Shown here in pieces: positions 38,137-50,434 of a stretch of DNA of 64,000 nt. The DNA is from Doryteuthis pealeii. Lineage: Eukaryota > Mollusca > Cephalopoda > Myopsida > Loliginidae. The stretch spans positions 92,502,249 to 92,566,248 of the forward strand of contig CM042157.1 of NCBI GenBank assembly GCA_023376005.1, given 5' to 3'. The first letter of the stretch is position 1. Each line of letters starts with the position of its first letter. The notes beneath the pieces were generated by a model, which was not told where the DNA came from, did no database searches, and saw only the letters and a list, made by a program, of their open reading frames with translations. Both the position numbers and the translations under genes were made by a program.

Positions 38137-38510
38137 AAGTAAAAATAAAAAACACCCTCCGGGTGATGTAAAAATAGATTTTTGAAGCATATTGCCTGAG
38201 GGGTGGGAGTTAAAAATTTAATGTCAGTGAGTTTGTACCCTAAGTAAGTAAAATCATCAAATTCATTAAAGGATTAAAAAATAAAACAATTTGAAATGTA
38301 AACTTTAAATATGTATTAAAATAAAACAAACTCTATATAGATATATAATACCAGTCATATTTATTAAAACTTGTTTTAAAAAACAATGAGGACTGTCTAA
38401 TGTTGCATGTTCAAATTTGATTGTACTTATTCTATGTTATGACGCGATTTTGGGTAATGTGACGTAATTTTTGTTACAGACAAAAACCGGAAGTGAATCT
38501 CCATTATTAA
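38137..38510 (+). repeat. Family G dispersed repeat (copy 1)
   Basis: CACCCTCCGGGTGATGTAAA, ATTGCCTGAGGGGTGGGAG, ACTTGTTTTAAAAAACAATG, then a shared flank with AAAACCGGAAGTGAATCTCC. Other copies: 44091-44393 (-) and 57340-57785 (+). Confidence 0.65.
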
Positions 38511-38774
38511 TAGAAGATTATATATATGTAACATAAGAAAATGAAACTTTTCCAGATGTTTTTGGAGAAAGATTTTTCAAGATTACATGTTTCATTAGAG
38601 GTCTAGTGTTATTAGAATCATTCGCATTCTGATGATGCTGGACCCCTAGTGAAACATCAATCTGAAACATAACTATTTCAGACAATTGCAGCTATAGCCA
38701 TTGTCAGTCATGACAAGAACCAATGAATGCATCTCTGCTGAGTTTCTACGTATAAATATTCAAATTAAAGTTAG

Positions 38775-38993
38775 GGACCATATTACCTTTAGGCACCCCT
38801 TTTTGATCTCGATTAAGAAAGGACATGTTTTTCATTTACACCGTCAATATCCGGTTGTTTGTTAGGGGTTAGTTTTATAATTAAAAAAAAAAAAATATAA
38901 AAATCATCTGTTAAAACTACCGGATGGCGTAAATGAAAAACACGTCCTTTCTTAATCGAGATCAAAAAGGGTTGCCTAATGGTAATATGGTCC
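38775..38993. mobile_element. 219-bp foldback MITE
   Basis: Arms of about 65 bp: GGACCATATTACCTTTAGGC ... GATCTCGATTAAGAAAGGAC, matched inverted by ...CCTTTCTTAATCGAGATC ... GGTAATATGGTCC. A poly-A centre. No protein. Confidence 0.75.
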
Positions 38994-39287
38994 AAAGCAA
39001 ATCGGGTTTATTGTACATTTATATTTACATTTTTTATGTAGTTGTTTGTTTAGATATTCTGCACAGTTATATGATATCAAGGATTCCTATCTAAAGCAAA
39101 TGATTTGCACATAGTTATACGTTTCAAGTATTCCTATCTAATATTCATATAGTTTCAAGTAATTATTATATTTAATGATAATAATTTGTTTGTACACAGT
39201 TATATGGATTCAAGTAACTAATCCTTTCAGTAACTAATCTTTTGCAAAAATTATAGCTTCAAGTAACTATTCATAATACAATAATTA

Positions 39288-40039
39288 CACTGGTTTACAA
39301 GGAAATTGAGGAAAAATAGCTGTTTTAACCTAATTTGGGGGTGCTGAATTCAGATTTAAAATCCGTTTTTACTCATCACCTCTAGTTTTTTTTAGATATC
39401 ATACTGTATATTTTGTACACATACTGTACATAAAGGCGTATATGCATTCAGGGTTAATTTCTAATATTGTGACTTATGTCTTCTTTTTTAGTTATTATGC
39501 AATAAATGTAAGTGATAGCATTACATTATATATATAGCTATATATCAAGATGGATTTTGGCAGTTAAGCGTAGCCAACACGTCTCAATCAGCCAGTAGTG
39601 CACTGGGAGCCAGTGCAGGAGGTTGTCGTCCCTCGCAGCGCTGGAGGAAGGCGTCCCTCGACAATTGTGTTACACAATCTTTTGGGTATATATTTGTATT
39701 ATAATTTCCAACGACGCATATTTTATTGTTTCCAACGACACATATTATATGATGGGAGACCTCTGCTGGATGCTCTTGCGTGACAAGTCTGAGGTACTAT
39801 GAATTGTGTACATTGTGTCATCCAAGTATATTTATTCGGTCAATGTTCTTTATCTATCCTGTTTTATCTGTAATAAGCACATATATACTCTGTATATACT
39901 AAAATGAGACTATTCAAAAGACAGAAAACTAGAGGTGATAGAGCAAAACTGTTTATAAATTTGAATTCAGCACACCCAAATTAGTAAAAAACACCTATTC
40001 ATATTCTTCAGACAAAAAATATTTTTTTGTAAACCAGTG
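39288..40039. mobile_element. Harbinger-like non-autonomous DNA transposon (copy 2)
   Basis: TIRs CACTGGTTTACAAGGAAATT / ...TTTGTAAACCAGTG, flanked by TTA (39285-39287, 40040-40042). The internal sequence is the inverse of copy 1, with an extra ~100 bp (CGTCCCTCGACAATTG). Confidence 0.7.
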
Positions 40040-40077
40040 TTATCATAGTAGCATTTAAAAAAAACAACATGTTTATG

Positions 40078-40298
40078 CTACTTATTACACCAGGCTAGTG
40101 CAGGTGTCTCTTGCAGATGATGGCGAACATGCTGTTCATGTTTACTCACTCCAGCACGTCTGTGTTGGGCACTTTGTCCTGCCAGTGTATGTGTAGGATG
40201 CACATAGGCATCTGAGGTGGAAATTGTCCAGTTTCCTCTCGTGGCATGAGTATGTGGTCCAGGCTTCGCTACTGTAGAGGAGAGTATGTCAGGAGGAT
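40078..40298 (-). mobile_element. Inverted 5' segment of a twin-primed LINE
   Basis: The minus strand encodes LHCSEAWTTYSCHERKLDNF then HLRCLCASYTYTGRTKCPTQ, then after stops MNSMFAIICKRHLH. It is the C-terminal part of a non-LTR retrotransposon ORF. Its last residues (cf. ...RWLGHV) are continued by the + strand segment at 40297. Confidence 0.75.
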
Positions 40299-40690
40299 GG
40301 ACAAAGGCTGCATCCCAAAGACCTACTGTATGGTGAATTAGTAGAAGGCACCCGACCGGTAGGGAGACCACGCCTGTGCTTTAAAGATGTCTGCAAGAAG
40401 GACATGAAGACATGCCACATCAACACCAACATATGGGAGGCTTGTGCAGAAAACTGAGCAGCTGGGCCTCCTCGTCAAACAAGGGACGAAAAGAGAGGAA
40501 AGATGTTGCCACAGAAAAGAGAGCTAGAAGGAAGGAGAGACAACAGCAACTCCATCAAGCATCACTGCTTGTTTGTAGTCACTGCACCAGAGATTGCCAT
40601 TCAAAAATTGGCCTGTTCAACCACTGACGCAGATGCGTTAAAAAAAAAGTGAACACTACGCCATCGTCTTTAGCAATCGGAAGGATGCCA
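40297..40690 (+). mobile_element. 3' segment of the twin-primed LINE
   Basis: The plus strand (frames broken by indels) encodes RMDKGCIPKTY, then GTRPVGRPRLCFKDVCKKDM, KTCHINTNIWEACAEN, and ends in a CCHH-type finger CSHCTRDCHSKIGLFNH. A short 3' UTR follows the stop. Pseudogene. Confidence 0.8.
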
Positions 40691-40699
40691 ACACCAGGC

Positions 40700-43500
40700 T
40701 AGATCAGATTTAAACATTTCTATGTGAATTCTATGATAGCTCCAGAAGTTACCCTTTTTGCGTAGCGCCAATACAATAGTGTGAATAATACAATAATTTA
40801 ACTGTATTTAAAGGACTATCTTTCGTTTAATGTCAGTAAAAAGCGAGGTTAATATTAATAAACTTACACAATATTCATTTTATTAAGATGTGTGCAAAAC
40901 ATTTTAAAACAGATGTTTCACTAAATCTTTTTAACACCTAAAAAAATGTATTTGATGGATTTTTTTTCTAGAAAATTCTGGTATTTCATTTTTTTGGGGG
41001 GTGGGGGATCATTATTATCTGTTGTAAACAATGAGGACTGGGAACTTTTTGCACACTTAATAATAATTTGTAAATTTATCAAGTGTATCATCCACATATT
41101 TGACGGACACAAAATAAAAGATCGCCAACTTCCTGTTACTAATTTTCCCCCGAAGAGTCGATTAAAAATGAAACCAATATAAATTTAAAATGTCGTCAGT
41201 AGTGCATAACATTAACAATATTCAATAAGGTTTATCTTAATTTAGTTAACTCCAAATGAGTGACAATTACAAATAAACAACACGTGAAATTTTTATGTAT
41301 TTTCTTTCTCGGGTATATTTTTGGTACAATAAATTCAAGGGACCAAACCGGGGTTATTCGAATATTAATAGTCACCGGTCAGAAAATTTGTCAACAGTAA
41401 AAACGTGAATAATCTTTTTTTTTTTTTAATGTAAATACTAAAGACATGTTTTTGTTGTTTTCGGTGAAATAGTAATCACAATTATTATTTATTCATAGAA
41501 AAACAACACAAACAAAAAAGACGGGGAATTTTATTGCAAGTGCAATTTCACTCGTAAAGCATTGTTTAAAATATTTTTTTTGTTTAATCTATTTAACATT
41601 TTTGAATAATGAGAACTGGTATTTATGTGAAACAATAAGAATATTTCAATTAAGTAAAATACGTGGCATACAACTATTTTATTTAAACGTTATTAAAAAT
41701 AAAATAAAAGGTAAACGACCACGTGACAAATTTACTGAAGATTTTGGTTGTAAAATTAAATAACAAAATAACAAAAAACAACAATAATACGTGAAATCTT
41801 TCGTGAAGTTGCAAAAATTAAAAGTAGTTTTTTTTACAGCTAAACACGAGTTTAAAAACAAAATCTCGACACAGTCTCAAAGCAAAATCATCAGTACATG
41901 TGGCGTTACTTTGCAAGTTGAACCTAACATGTATTAACTTAAAGTGCATGCTGAGTAGAAAGCATAAATAAAGAAATAATTCTATATAAGATATTTTCAA
42001 AACAACTATTCAGACAAATGAAATACGTCGAAACATTATTCTAAACAATAAATTTACACCAACCTTTTGTTATTTATAGTTTTTCTTGTTGCTAAATACA
42101 CTAGATATCATTCCATACTATCGAGTAAACCATGTACGGTATGTTAGATTAGCTGTGATTGGTTGATATTCTGCTTTCAACAAATCAAAACCACTGTTAC
42201 AAAATAAACTGTATTGCCACTATTTTAGCCGGCGAATCGCACATTTAAACATTTTTTTTCAACGTTGTTAATATTATTCGAATAATATCAAATAATTCTG
42301 CTTAAATATATTTAAAAATAAACATAAAATAAAAAAACAAAAACAAAAAAAAAACAGTTTTACTAAAAAGTATTTTTTAATGATTAGATATTTGTGACGG
42401 TAACTTTTTAACGGAAAGAGTCCTCTATATTAAAAAGCGTCAGTATTGGTATTGTATGACTAAATCATTGTATGTTGTCCGTTCGGGTCTTTTTTATTTA
42501 TTTATTTATTTATTTTTTAACCAGTATCTTTCACCAATCATATAAATGAAAAAACCTTATCAAAATACAATTACGTAAAACAAGCTTTTATTTAATGTTA
42601 ATTTGAAACATTCAGTTATATCCCTTGGTTCTACTGATTAGAATTTATTGGGTTAACTAACTGTGAATTCAGAGGCGTAAATTTGTACCATAGTCTACTG
42701 GACAGGTGTTAGTGGAATATGAAATGAAGTCCAATGTATATATTTTTAATTTCTGAACTGGGATTAATACTTTTAATAAAAATGAAACTTAAGGAAAACA
42801 TAACTTAATACATTAATTCATTTATAAGTTTTTAAAAAAATTAAAGGACAGCATTTATTGATGTTACATAGATTTAAAGTTGTTGCATAGTCATTCAGTT
42901 ATACACTTTTTTGACTTCAGGACTGCAAAAGTGGACTGTTTTAATTTTTTAAAAAATTATTACTCTGAAATAGAAATATTGTTAAATACTTGGCAAAATT
43001 ATCAACGAATAGTGATTTTTAGTTTATTTTAGTATAGGACTTGATTAAGTTTATAATCTCAATTGACTTAAAATAATAATGCTGAGGTAAAAAAAAATTA
43101 CATTCCTGAATTCACAGTCTACCATTCATTGTCTGCTCATCTTGAATTCCTTGATAAATTCTCTGCCTTTCTTTTCATAATCTACGTGGGTATTTCCAAG
43201 TTCTGAATTTTGATTTGAAGTTTTTCCTTGAACAGATGAAAGAAGTGAGTTACAAGTAGATTCTTATAGCTTTCCTTCCTCCTTAGACAAAAAGCAAATT
43301 TTTAGATCCATTTTAAACTTTATACAGCCAAAATCTGTTTTAAGATTTGTTTGTACTTATGGGATAGCAAGAGGTTTGGTGTTTTAAGGTTTAAAGTAGC
43401 TGGATATTCTTGGGGTATATTCTTAGGGTTTTACTTTTAACCACATCTCATTTGGTGGTTGTGCTGAAAACGAAGGAATTCAAGGAACGAAAAAGAAAGA
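40700..43500. other. Low-repeat AT-rich DNA, no gene assigned
   Basis: No coding similarity seen on either strand. The stretch near 42130-42240 has ATTGG (inverted CCAAT) motifs and the only local CG cluster (GCCGGCGAATCGC). It could hold the missing non-coding first exon and promoter of PRPF3, but nothing here decides that. Confidence 0.3.
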
Positions 43501-44090
43501 GACATAGGCAGAAAGTAGTTTTATGACTTAGGCTTTATTCACTGGTCATAGTTGCCCATGGCAAGGGAATATCCCCCTGGTTGTGGTAGCGACTACACAC
43601 AGTTAAGGCCTAAACTCAAATGACCGAGGGATTATCTTCCGGGCTCGGAAGTTGGTCCTTTTTTGCGCACATGTATGGAGAGTTCTTCCAGTGAAGGCTC
43701 ATGGGAGTTTATTTTTTAATTTTTTAATTTTTTATTTTAATCCTCCACACACTATTCTATCAATTGATAGTTTCCATTTTTGTCATGGTTATTGCAAAGT
43801 AAAGTAGATGAACTCAACAAAGTTTTTAAAAACAACAAAAAGTAGAAAAACTGCAGGCCTCTATGAAATATACCCCAAAGTATGGAAGAGAAGGAAATTT
43901 GATGGCATATTTCTTTGATTATGCAATGCAGTGTATAAACAAAATACAATAGAGAAATGGATAAAAGACTGCAGCTTTCCATTCCCAAAGAAAAGTCACC
44001 TTAGAATCATTAAAAACTACAGAGGTATAACTATTACTGCCATAGGTTTATAATGCCCTTCTTCTCAAACAATTACCTAAAATCGTCATA

Positions 44091-44393
44091 ACATAGAATA
44101 AATACACTCAAAATTTGAACATGCAACATTAGACAGTCCTCATTGTTTTTTAAAACAAGTTTTAATAAATACATGACTGGTATTATAGATCTATATATAG
44201 TTTGTTTTATTTTGATACATATTTAAAGTTTACATTTCAAATTGTTTTATTTTTTAATCCTTTAATGAATTTGATGATTTTACTTACTTAGGGTAGAAAC
44301 TTGCTGACATTGAATTTTTTACTCCCACCCCTCAGGCAATATGTTTCAAAAATCTATTTTTACATCGCCCGGAGGGTGTTTTTTATTTTGCAC
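44091..44393 (-). repeat. Family G repeat inserted in the LINE
   Basis: Reverse copy of 38137-38510 (CATTGTTTTTTAAAACAAGT, CTCCCACCCCTCAGGCAATA). Confidence 0.65.
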
Positions 44394-44544
44394 TAGTACT
44401 ACTAACATATTTTCCCAAAGAAACTGTTACTGCTATTATGATGCTCTACAAAGACACAAAAGCAATATTTTGTTTACCTGATGGTGACATAGACTTCTTT
44501 GAAATTTTCACTGGAGTCCTACAAGGAGAAACATTAGCATCATA

Positions 44545-44769
44545 GGTTGTTTCCTATAAGTCTAACATAAACAAAGGGGAACCACTCTTAACTAATAAAT
44601 TATTTATTTATTTATTGATCTACTAGGAAAAAAGAAGACAGGGTTAGGGTTAGGGTTCGGGTTTAGGGTTAGGGTTAGGGTTTAGGATTAGTTTAATGGG
44701 AAAATAAATAAATAATTTATCAGTCAAGAGTGGTTCCCCTTTGATCATGTTAGACTTATAGGAAATAAC
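44545..44769. mobile_element. Foldback MITE with telomeric core (copy 3)
   Basis: Same arms as 4762-4958. The core is the longest: about eight TTAGGG-type units (44641-44695), in the opposite orientation to the other two. Inserted in the LINE RT. Confidence 0.8.
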
Positions 44770-45484
44770 TGCATCATATATATTTTTAATGTGCCTAGTC
44801 TATGTACTACAAATGTCATTAGATCTCATAAAAGAAAAAAGGTTTCATGCTAAAATAGGTATTACAGATGTGGACTATGCAGATGATCTTGTGCTTCTCA
44901 CAAATACACCTGCACAAGCGGAATCACTGATGCATAGCCTAGAGAAAGGAAGCAAAAGTCATTGGCCTCTATGTGAACTCAAATAAAATGGAATTCATGT
45001 GTTTTAAGTACAATAGAGACATCTCCACACTGAATGGTAAGCCTCTCAGATTAGTAGACCAGTTCACATACCTACGTAGTAATATCTCCTCTACAGAAAG
45101 TGATGTCAAGATATGTATAGGAAAGGTATGAATTGCTATCGACAGATTATCGATCATATGGAAATCTGATCTCTGATAAGATAAAGCAAAAATTCTTCCA
45201 AACTGTAGCCGTATCAGTGCTACTGTATGACTGCACCACTTGGACTCTGACGAAATGCTTAGAGAAAAAGCTAGATGAGAACATACCCAAGGATACTGTG
45301 TGCTGTCTTGAACAAATCTTGGAAGCAGCACTCCACAAAAAAGCAGCTGTATGGCCACTTACCTCCTATCATACAAACTGTCCAAGTAAGACAAAATAAG
45401 ACATGTTTGACACTGCTGGATAAGTAATGACAGACTCGTAAGTGATGTTCTCCTGTGTACGCCTACTCATGGTCACACAAGTGT

Positions 45485-46096
45485 ATTTTTGGATTTGGTT
45501 TGTTTGTTTTGTTTTGTGGCATATCAACCTCAGTGGGTCATTTAATGCTGACAAAGTTGTGAAATAAATTCATTCTTAATGCATAATACAATTTTGTTTA
45601 TCAACTCATGTTTTTCTATTTAACCCATAGATGGGACCCTAACAGGAACTACCACTCCAGATCAGAGTTGACCAGGGAGGAATGGTGATGAAGAGGTGCT
45701 CCACATTCCCCAAATCTCCAAAACTGGAACCTCACCATCAGATAGAGTTTAACATCATTCCCAGGACATGTAGACCCTCAGTCACTGCCTTCTAGCACCC
45801 ATATGATAAAAAGGGGTTGGGGCTTGCCATGAGGGCAATAGGGTTGGGAAAATCATATAGGTGCTAGGGCTGGACGTGACCAGCCGATTGATTGGAGGGG
45901 GCCTCTCCGACCGCCCGTCTAGCCCAAGATAGGGCCAAAGTGGAGTATTGCAAGTCATGAACTGCTCATCCACCTGGGTTCTATCCTTAAGCATCATGGG
46001 TCGCCACCCACAGTCAACAGGTGTCCCCATTGGGGAAGTCTTACCCCTCTGCAGAGGTGCAGTCAGTGCATTCTAACACTCCAGCCGACAGGGCGG
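45485..46096 (-). mobile_element. Family A, full length (copy 4), inserted in the LINE
   Basis: Begins TTGGTTTGTTTGTTTTG...GGCATATCAACC and ends AGCCGACAGGGCGG. LINE coding resumes on both sides, which fixes the insertion limits. Confidence 0.75.
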
Positions 46097-46220
46097 CACA
46101 CAATTGTAGGCTGACCAGCACAAACCTATATCAATCAGCTCTGTGCAGATTCTGGATGCTGTGTGGAAGACTTGCCTGAGGTAATGACTGATAGGAATGG
46201 GTAATGAGAGAAAGTCATGG

Positions 46221-46730
46221 TGTTGTATACCCTTTTCATTACTTTACTTACTTCTTCTATTCTTCTTCTGTTCTTCCTGATATCTTAAGTTCTTCTAGGT
46301 CAGTCTCTTCTAACATCTCTTCTTCGTCTGGACTTCTCTTGGGGACTTCGTGCCTGGTCTTTCATTGGGGATTTCTCTTTATCAGAAGCCCTGTGTCATT
46401 GGTAGTTTTTAGATAATAACACAAGACTTCGATTTACTTAGATCCCATTTTATTTCGAAATCCCCACCAGACTACCTGCACAGATCGAGTTGGAGCGTGT
46501 ATAACACGACTCACCACCGTCGTGGTTTCTTGCCGACTGACTAAAATCTATTTCTAATCTAAACCGGAAGAGGGTCTCCTCCACCGATTCTCACGGTATC
46601 CACCGGAAAGGATCAGGATGAGGTCAAGCCTTGTTACTCATCCTTCAAGCCGTGGGCTGCAACTTATAGCAGCCATTTTGATTTCTACACTACTGTACAT
46701 AATTATTAGGAATCTAATAATTATGTAACA
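46221..46730 (-). mobile_element. Solo LTR (510 bp) nested in the LINE
   Basis: Ends TGTTGTATACCC...ATTATGTAACA, flanked by ATGG on both sides (46217-46220, 46731-46734). LINE sequence continues after it (GAATCTGTGCTGTCAGCAGG). On the minus strand there are TATAAG and AATAAA motifs at positions expected for promoter and poly(A) signal. Unrelated to the 11.6/23.1/60.6-kb LTRs. Confidence 0.7.
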
Positions 46731-46844
46731 ATGGGAATCTGTGCTGTCAGCAGGTCCTGATGATGATAATGAAAGTTATTCAACTTTTGTGGATTGTTCC
46801 TTTTTAATGTGAGTTTATCAATACAGTTGTTTAAATAATAATGA

Positions 46845-47650
46845 AATTTATTGTGTACAGTGCTCAGGTGCACCACAACTCATAAAAGTCTCATGTCAAG
46901 TACACAGAATAATGTATTAGTGTCAGGAACATGAATAGCATGCAGTAATAATATACATGTATGTGTACAGTGCTCAGGTGCACCACAACTCATTAAAGTC
47001 TCATGTCAAGTACACAGAATAATGTATTAGTGTCAGGAACATAAACAGTTTACAGTAATAATATACATGTATGTGTACAGTGCTCAGGTGCACCACAACT
47101 CATTAAAGTCTCATGTCAAGTACACAGAATAATGTATTAGTGTCAGGAACATGAACAGTTTACAGTAATAATATACATGTATGTGTACAGTGCTCAGGTG
47201 CACCACAACTCATCAAAGTCTCATGTCTAGTACATAGAATAATGTATTAGAGTCAGGAACATGAACAGTTTACAGTAATAATATACATGTATGTATACAG
47301 TGCTCAGGTGCACCACAACTCATCAAAGTCTCATGTCAAGTACATAGAATAATGTATTAGTGTCAGGAACATGAACAGTTTACAGTAATAATATACATGT
47401 ATGTGTACAGTGTTCAGGTGCACCACAACTCATCAAAGTCTCATGTCAAGTACACAGAATAATGTATTAGTGTCAGGAACATGAACAGTTTACAGTAGTA
47501 ATATGCATGTATGTGTGCGCGTGTTTGCATATGTATGTGGAGAGTGGCATCAGGTATAGTGTCGGCCGACTACAGGAAGCATGGAGGCTTTGAAAGTGCT
47601 TCGGCAGCCTGCAACAGACGCGGGCAGTTTATTCCATGTCTCCGCAAGTC
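46845..47650 (-). mobile_element. LINE 3' end (family C) with six 110-bp 3'-UTR units
   Basis: On the minus strand the coding end runs ACKLPASV...[22 protein letters not shown] (47560-47640), followed by six tandem units with exact 110-bp spacing (GTGTACAGTGCTCAGGTGCA at 46855, 46965, 47075, 47185, 47295 and 47405). It ends ATAATGAAATTTATTGTG complement. Confidence 0.85.
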
Positions 47651-48899
47651 ACGTGAGTAGTGCTGTTTTCTGACTTTGTAGGCATGTGTTAGAAATATGG
47701 AGATCAAAAAGGTGCTCAAGGTTGCTGTTGTTAAGATGATTAATGACCTTATGAGCGTTTACCAGGTCAGTTGCCAGACGCCGAAGTTGCATCAACGTTT
47801 GATCTCAGGATTTGCTGTGATCTTAACTGATTACCAAAATGAAGAAGTGTTGGACATAATCTCATTACTTAGATGTATGACCACTTCGGATTATCAGCTT
47901 CAGTAATTATTTAGATTCTCACACTGGGAAAATTGCTGTCATAAAGTTTTTAAAAAATATAGAAATATAGTATTCACAATCTAGATAAGAATAAGTTAGT
48001 CATTGTCTTTTTATTTATGAACTTTTATGCAAAAAATAATGTCTAATCTTAAAAGGTGGCCATATTAATTAACCCTCCCCCAACCATGATAAAATCACAG
48101 CAGGAGGGGGGAGGTGTTTTTGGAGACATAAATTTGGTATTTAACCTTAACCTCAATTAATTCCCCATTTAAACATTTAAAAACCCATCACCATTTCTGG
48201 CTGAGGGATGGGGGATTGTGTTGTATCTTGAAAAATCAACATGGCCAACCTTTAAGATAAGATTTTTTTTTTTGGGGGGGGGGTGCATAAAATTTCATAG
48301 ATAAAAAGATGGCGATGACTGAAACTTATTCGTCTCAGGATTGTGAATATAAGTTCAGTTTACCTTTAATTATGAGTGACCCAACTTACGAGTTTTCAAA
48401 GTTTTCAGCTGTCACTCAGTTAATTTTTTGCTTTGTGTTGTGAGCTAAAATTTGAGGTATGAGCAATCTTCAAATACGCTTATGTTAATATGTTCACAAA
48501 AACATTTAAGTTTCCAAATTTATTATGCAAAATATATACATATATATATATCTTTGAAAGGAAGGAAAAACTCAACACTGTTATTCCATAATAAATTTAT
48601 TTCGACCAAAATTAGGGTCTTTATAAATCTAAGTTGATTTAATATAGCTCCCCAAAATTTTGTCTCATCAGATGGTAAATCAAAACAATTTGAATTGCAT
48701 AACGGGAAAATTTACTTCTCAAAAAATTTTTTTTTCCTTTTACAAATGTATACATTGTAAGACTGTCACCATGCTGACAGGAAGTCAAATGAGAAAAAAG
48801 GGATACTCTTTAAGGTCTGGTCTCTTCGGGGGATGGTAGTCAGACAAAATGAAACTATGTATTAAAACTATGGAATGAGTCTGAAAACATATAGAGTAA

Positions 48900-49130
48900 G
48901 GATAAAACAAAAAATAATATATAAAATATAAAGTATAAGAATATTATAAAGGAATATATATATATATATAAAAAAAAAATTATATAAAAATATATATAAA
49001 AAATATATAAATAAAAAATATATATAAAAAATATACATAAAGTATATATATAACAAAAATATAAATATAAAAGATATATATAAAAAATTGTAAAAATTAT
49101 GGTATAAAATTATTATTACTGATATTAACC
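48900..49130. repeat. AT-only low-complexity tract
   Basis: Degenerate ATATAAAA repeats; ORFs here are artefacts. Confidence 0.8.
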
Positions 49131-50071
49131 AAATAAACAAAGTAAAACCTTAAAATATAATCAGGGTTCCCACGCGTCCTGGAAAACCTTGAAAACCTGG
49201 AAAAATTTTTTTTTGTTTTCCAGTACTGGAAAACCTTGAAAAGATAGGGGTATTTTTTCAAAATCCTGGAAAATTTTCGTTTTTTTGTCCTGGAAAAATT
49301 GAATTATCTGAGACAAAATTAATGTTATTGTTACCGTTAACAAATATAACTAGTAAAATAACAAGGACGCTTTTTTATTTTTTTGTTTTGTTTTTGCTCA
49401 ATGAACCTACCCAACATTTCCCAAACTGGTCGTAAATATTCATTAAACAGTAAAAATGCTTCTGATTGGCTATTTTGAAGTTTCGCTTTCATCATGTAGC
49501 AATATTTTGTTTTATTTTTATACGACACTGAACAAGTCAAGAATTTGTCATCAGACTAAAGATAATAAGGTATTCGTTAAAGAAAGGTTAAAAAATAAAT
49601 TACGTTTAACAAAACTCCCCCTCTACCTCGTAAAATTTAGAACATTTAAAAAGAATTTTCTGTACTTGTATAGAATAGCACACACGCAAAATTTTAACTG
49701 AAAATGAACAATTTAAAAAAAAAGATACATTTAAGAATTAAATAAAATTAATGTTCATTCAAAAAAAGTTTGTTAAACATTTTTGGAAACACTGGAAAGT
49801 AAAAACATTTCCTAAGACAAAAGTTGATAACCATTTTAGTCTCGGTAGTTTGTCGGATGTGGGGTTGGGATCAAGCTACTGTCAACAATGTAGGATTGGC
49901 AGTGTTAGCGTCTTTAGTCATGTTGACGGGGTGGGACTGGGGAACACACCTTCCTAGCAAGTCTTCAAGCAAGCGGTGCTTGAACAAAATATTCAAGGAC
50001 ATCAAATGTTAATTTCAACTCAGTTAAAGTAAGTGTTCTTTTTACGGTGATAATACTCCCCACCCAGGTAA

Positions 50072-50417
50072 AAAAGAACAATTTCCTCGTATATTCCTAC
50101 CATAAAATGCTAAAGCCTAATTTTATGGTAGGAATTTACGAGTAAAAAGTAATCATCGTCGACGATAAAAACAATTACGGTCATAAAAAGAGGATCCAAT
50201 TTATGCCTAAATTGTAAAACGAGCCTTTAAAACTAACCATTCTCACAAAATAATTTTTTTTAGAATATACACATTGAAGTGAATATTAAAATAAAGAAAA
50301 TATATTTAGTATTGTAAAATAATGTGCAAAAAAATAAAACATTTATTGCAAAAACACGGACATAAAATGATTCAGTTTATTTTAAAGGAATATACGAGGA
50401 AATTGTTCTTTTTTACC
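50072..50417. repeat. Inverted-repeat element
   Basis: GTAAAAAAGAACAATTTCCT at 50072 and its inverse AGGAAATTGTTCTTTTTTAC at 50398-50417. The left end also has an inner hairpin, TTCCTACCATAAAAT / ATTTTATGGTAGGAA (50092-50138). Confidence 0.65.
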
Positions 50418-50434
50418 CCTACCCACTCCTGGAA

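Larger units (their letters stand above)
43790..46790 (+). mobile_element. Non-LTR retrotransposon (family L), fragmented by nested insertions
   Basis: RT pieces in order: KKSHLRIIKNYRGITITAIG (about 43985-44050); FPKETVTAIMMLYKDTKAIF and DIDFFEIFTGVLQGETLAS (about 44410-44544); DVDYADDLVLLTNTPAQAES with the catalytic YADD (44869-44930); FTYLRSNISSTESDV, KIKQKFFQTVAVSVLLYDCT and the C-terminal ISQLCADSGC-like end (46100-46180). It ends in (GATGAT)n near 46780. Interruptions: family G 44091-44393, foldback MITE 44545-44769, family A 45485-46096, solo LTR 46221-46730. An internal deletion removes the middle of the RT. Inactive. Confidence 0.8.

Noticed and set aside
38641..38675. CTGATGA...CTGG/CTAG...GAAAC as another hammerhead
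   Set aside because: Two extra bases before stem II, no stem III with a UH triplet, and the region is better explained by an overlapping inverted repeat (ATGTTTCATTAG / CTAGTGAAACAT).
46855..47510. Six regularly spaced repeats resembling a CRISPR array
   Set aside because: The whole 110-bp unit repeats, with no unique spacers; it is a LINE 3' UTR in a eukaryotic genome.
48868..49140. 90-aa minus-strand ORF rich in I, F, Y
   Set aside because: Low-complexity AT tract.
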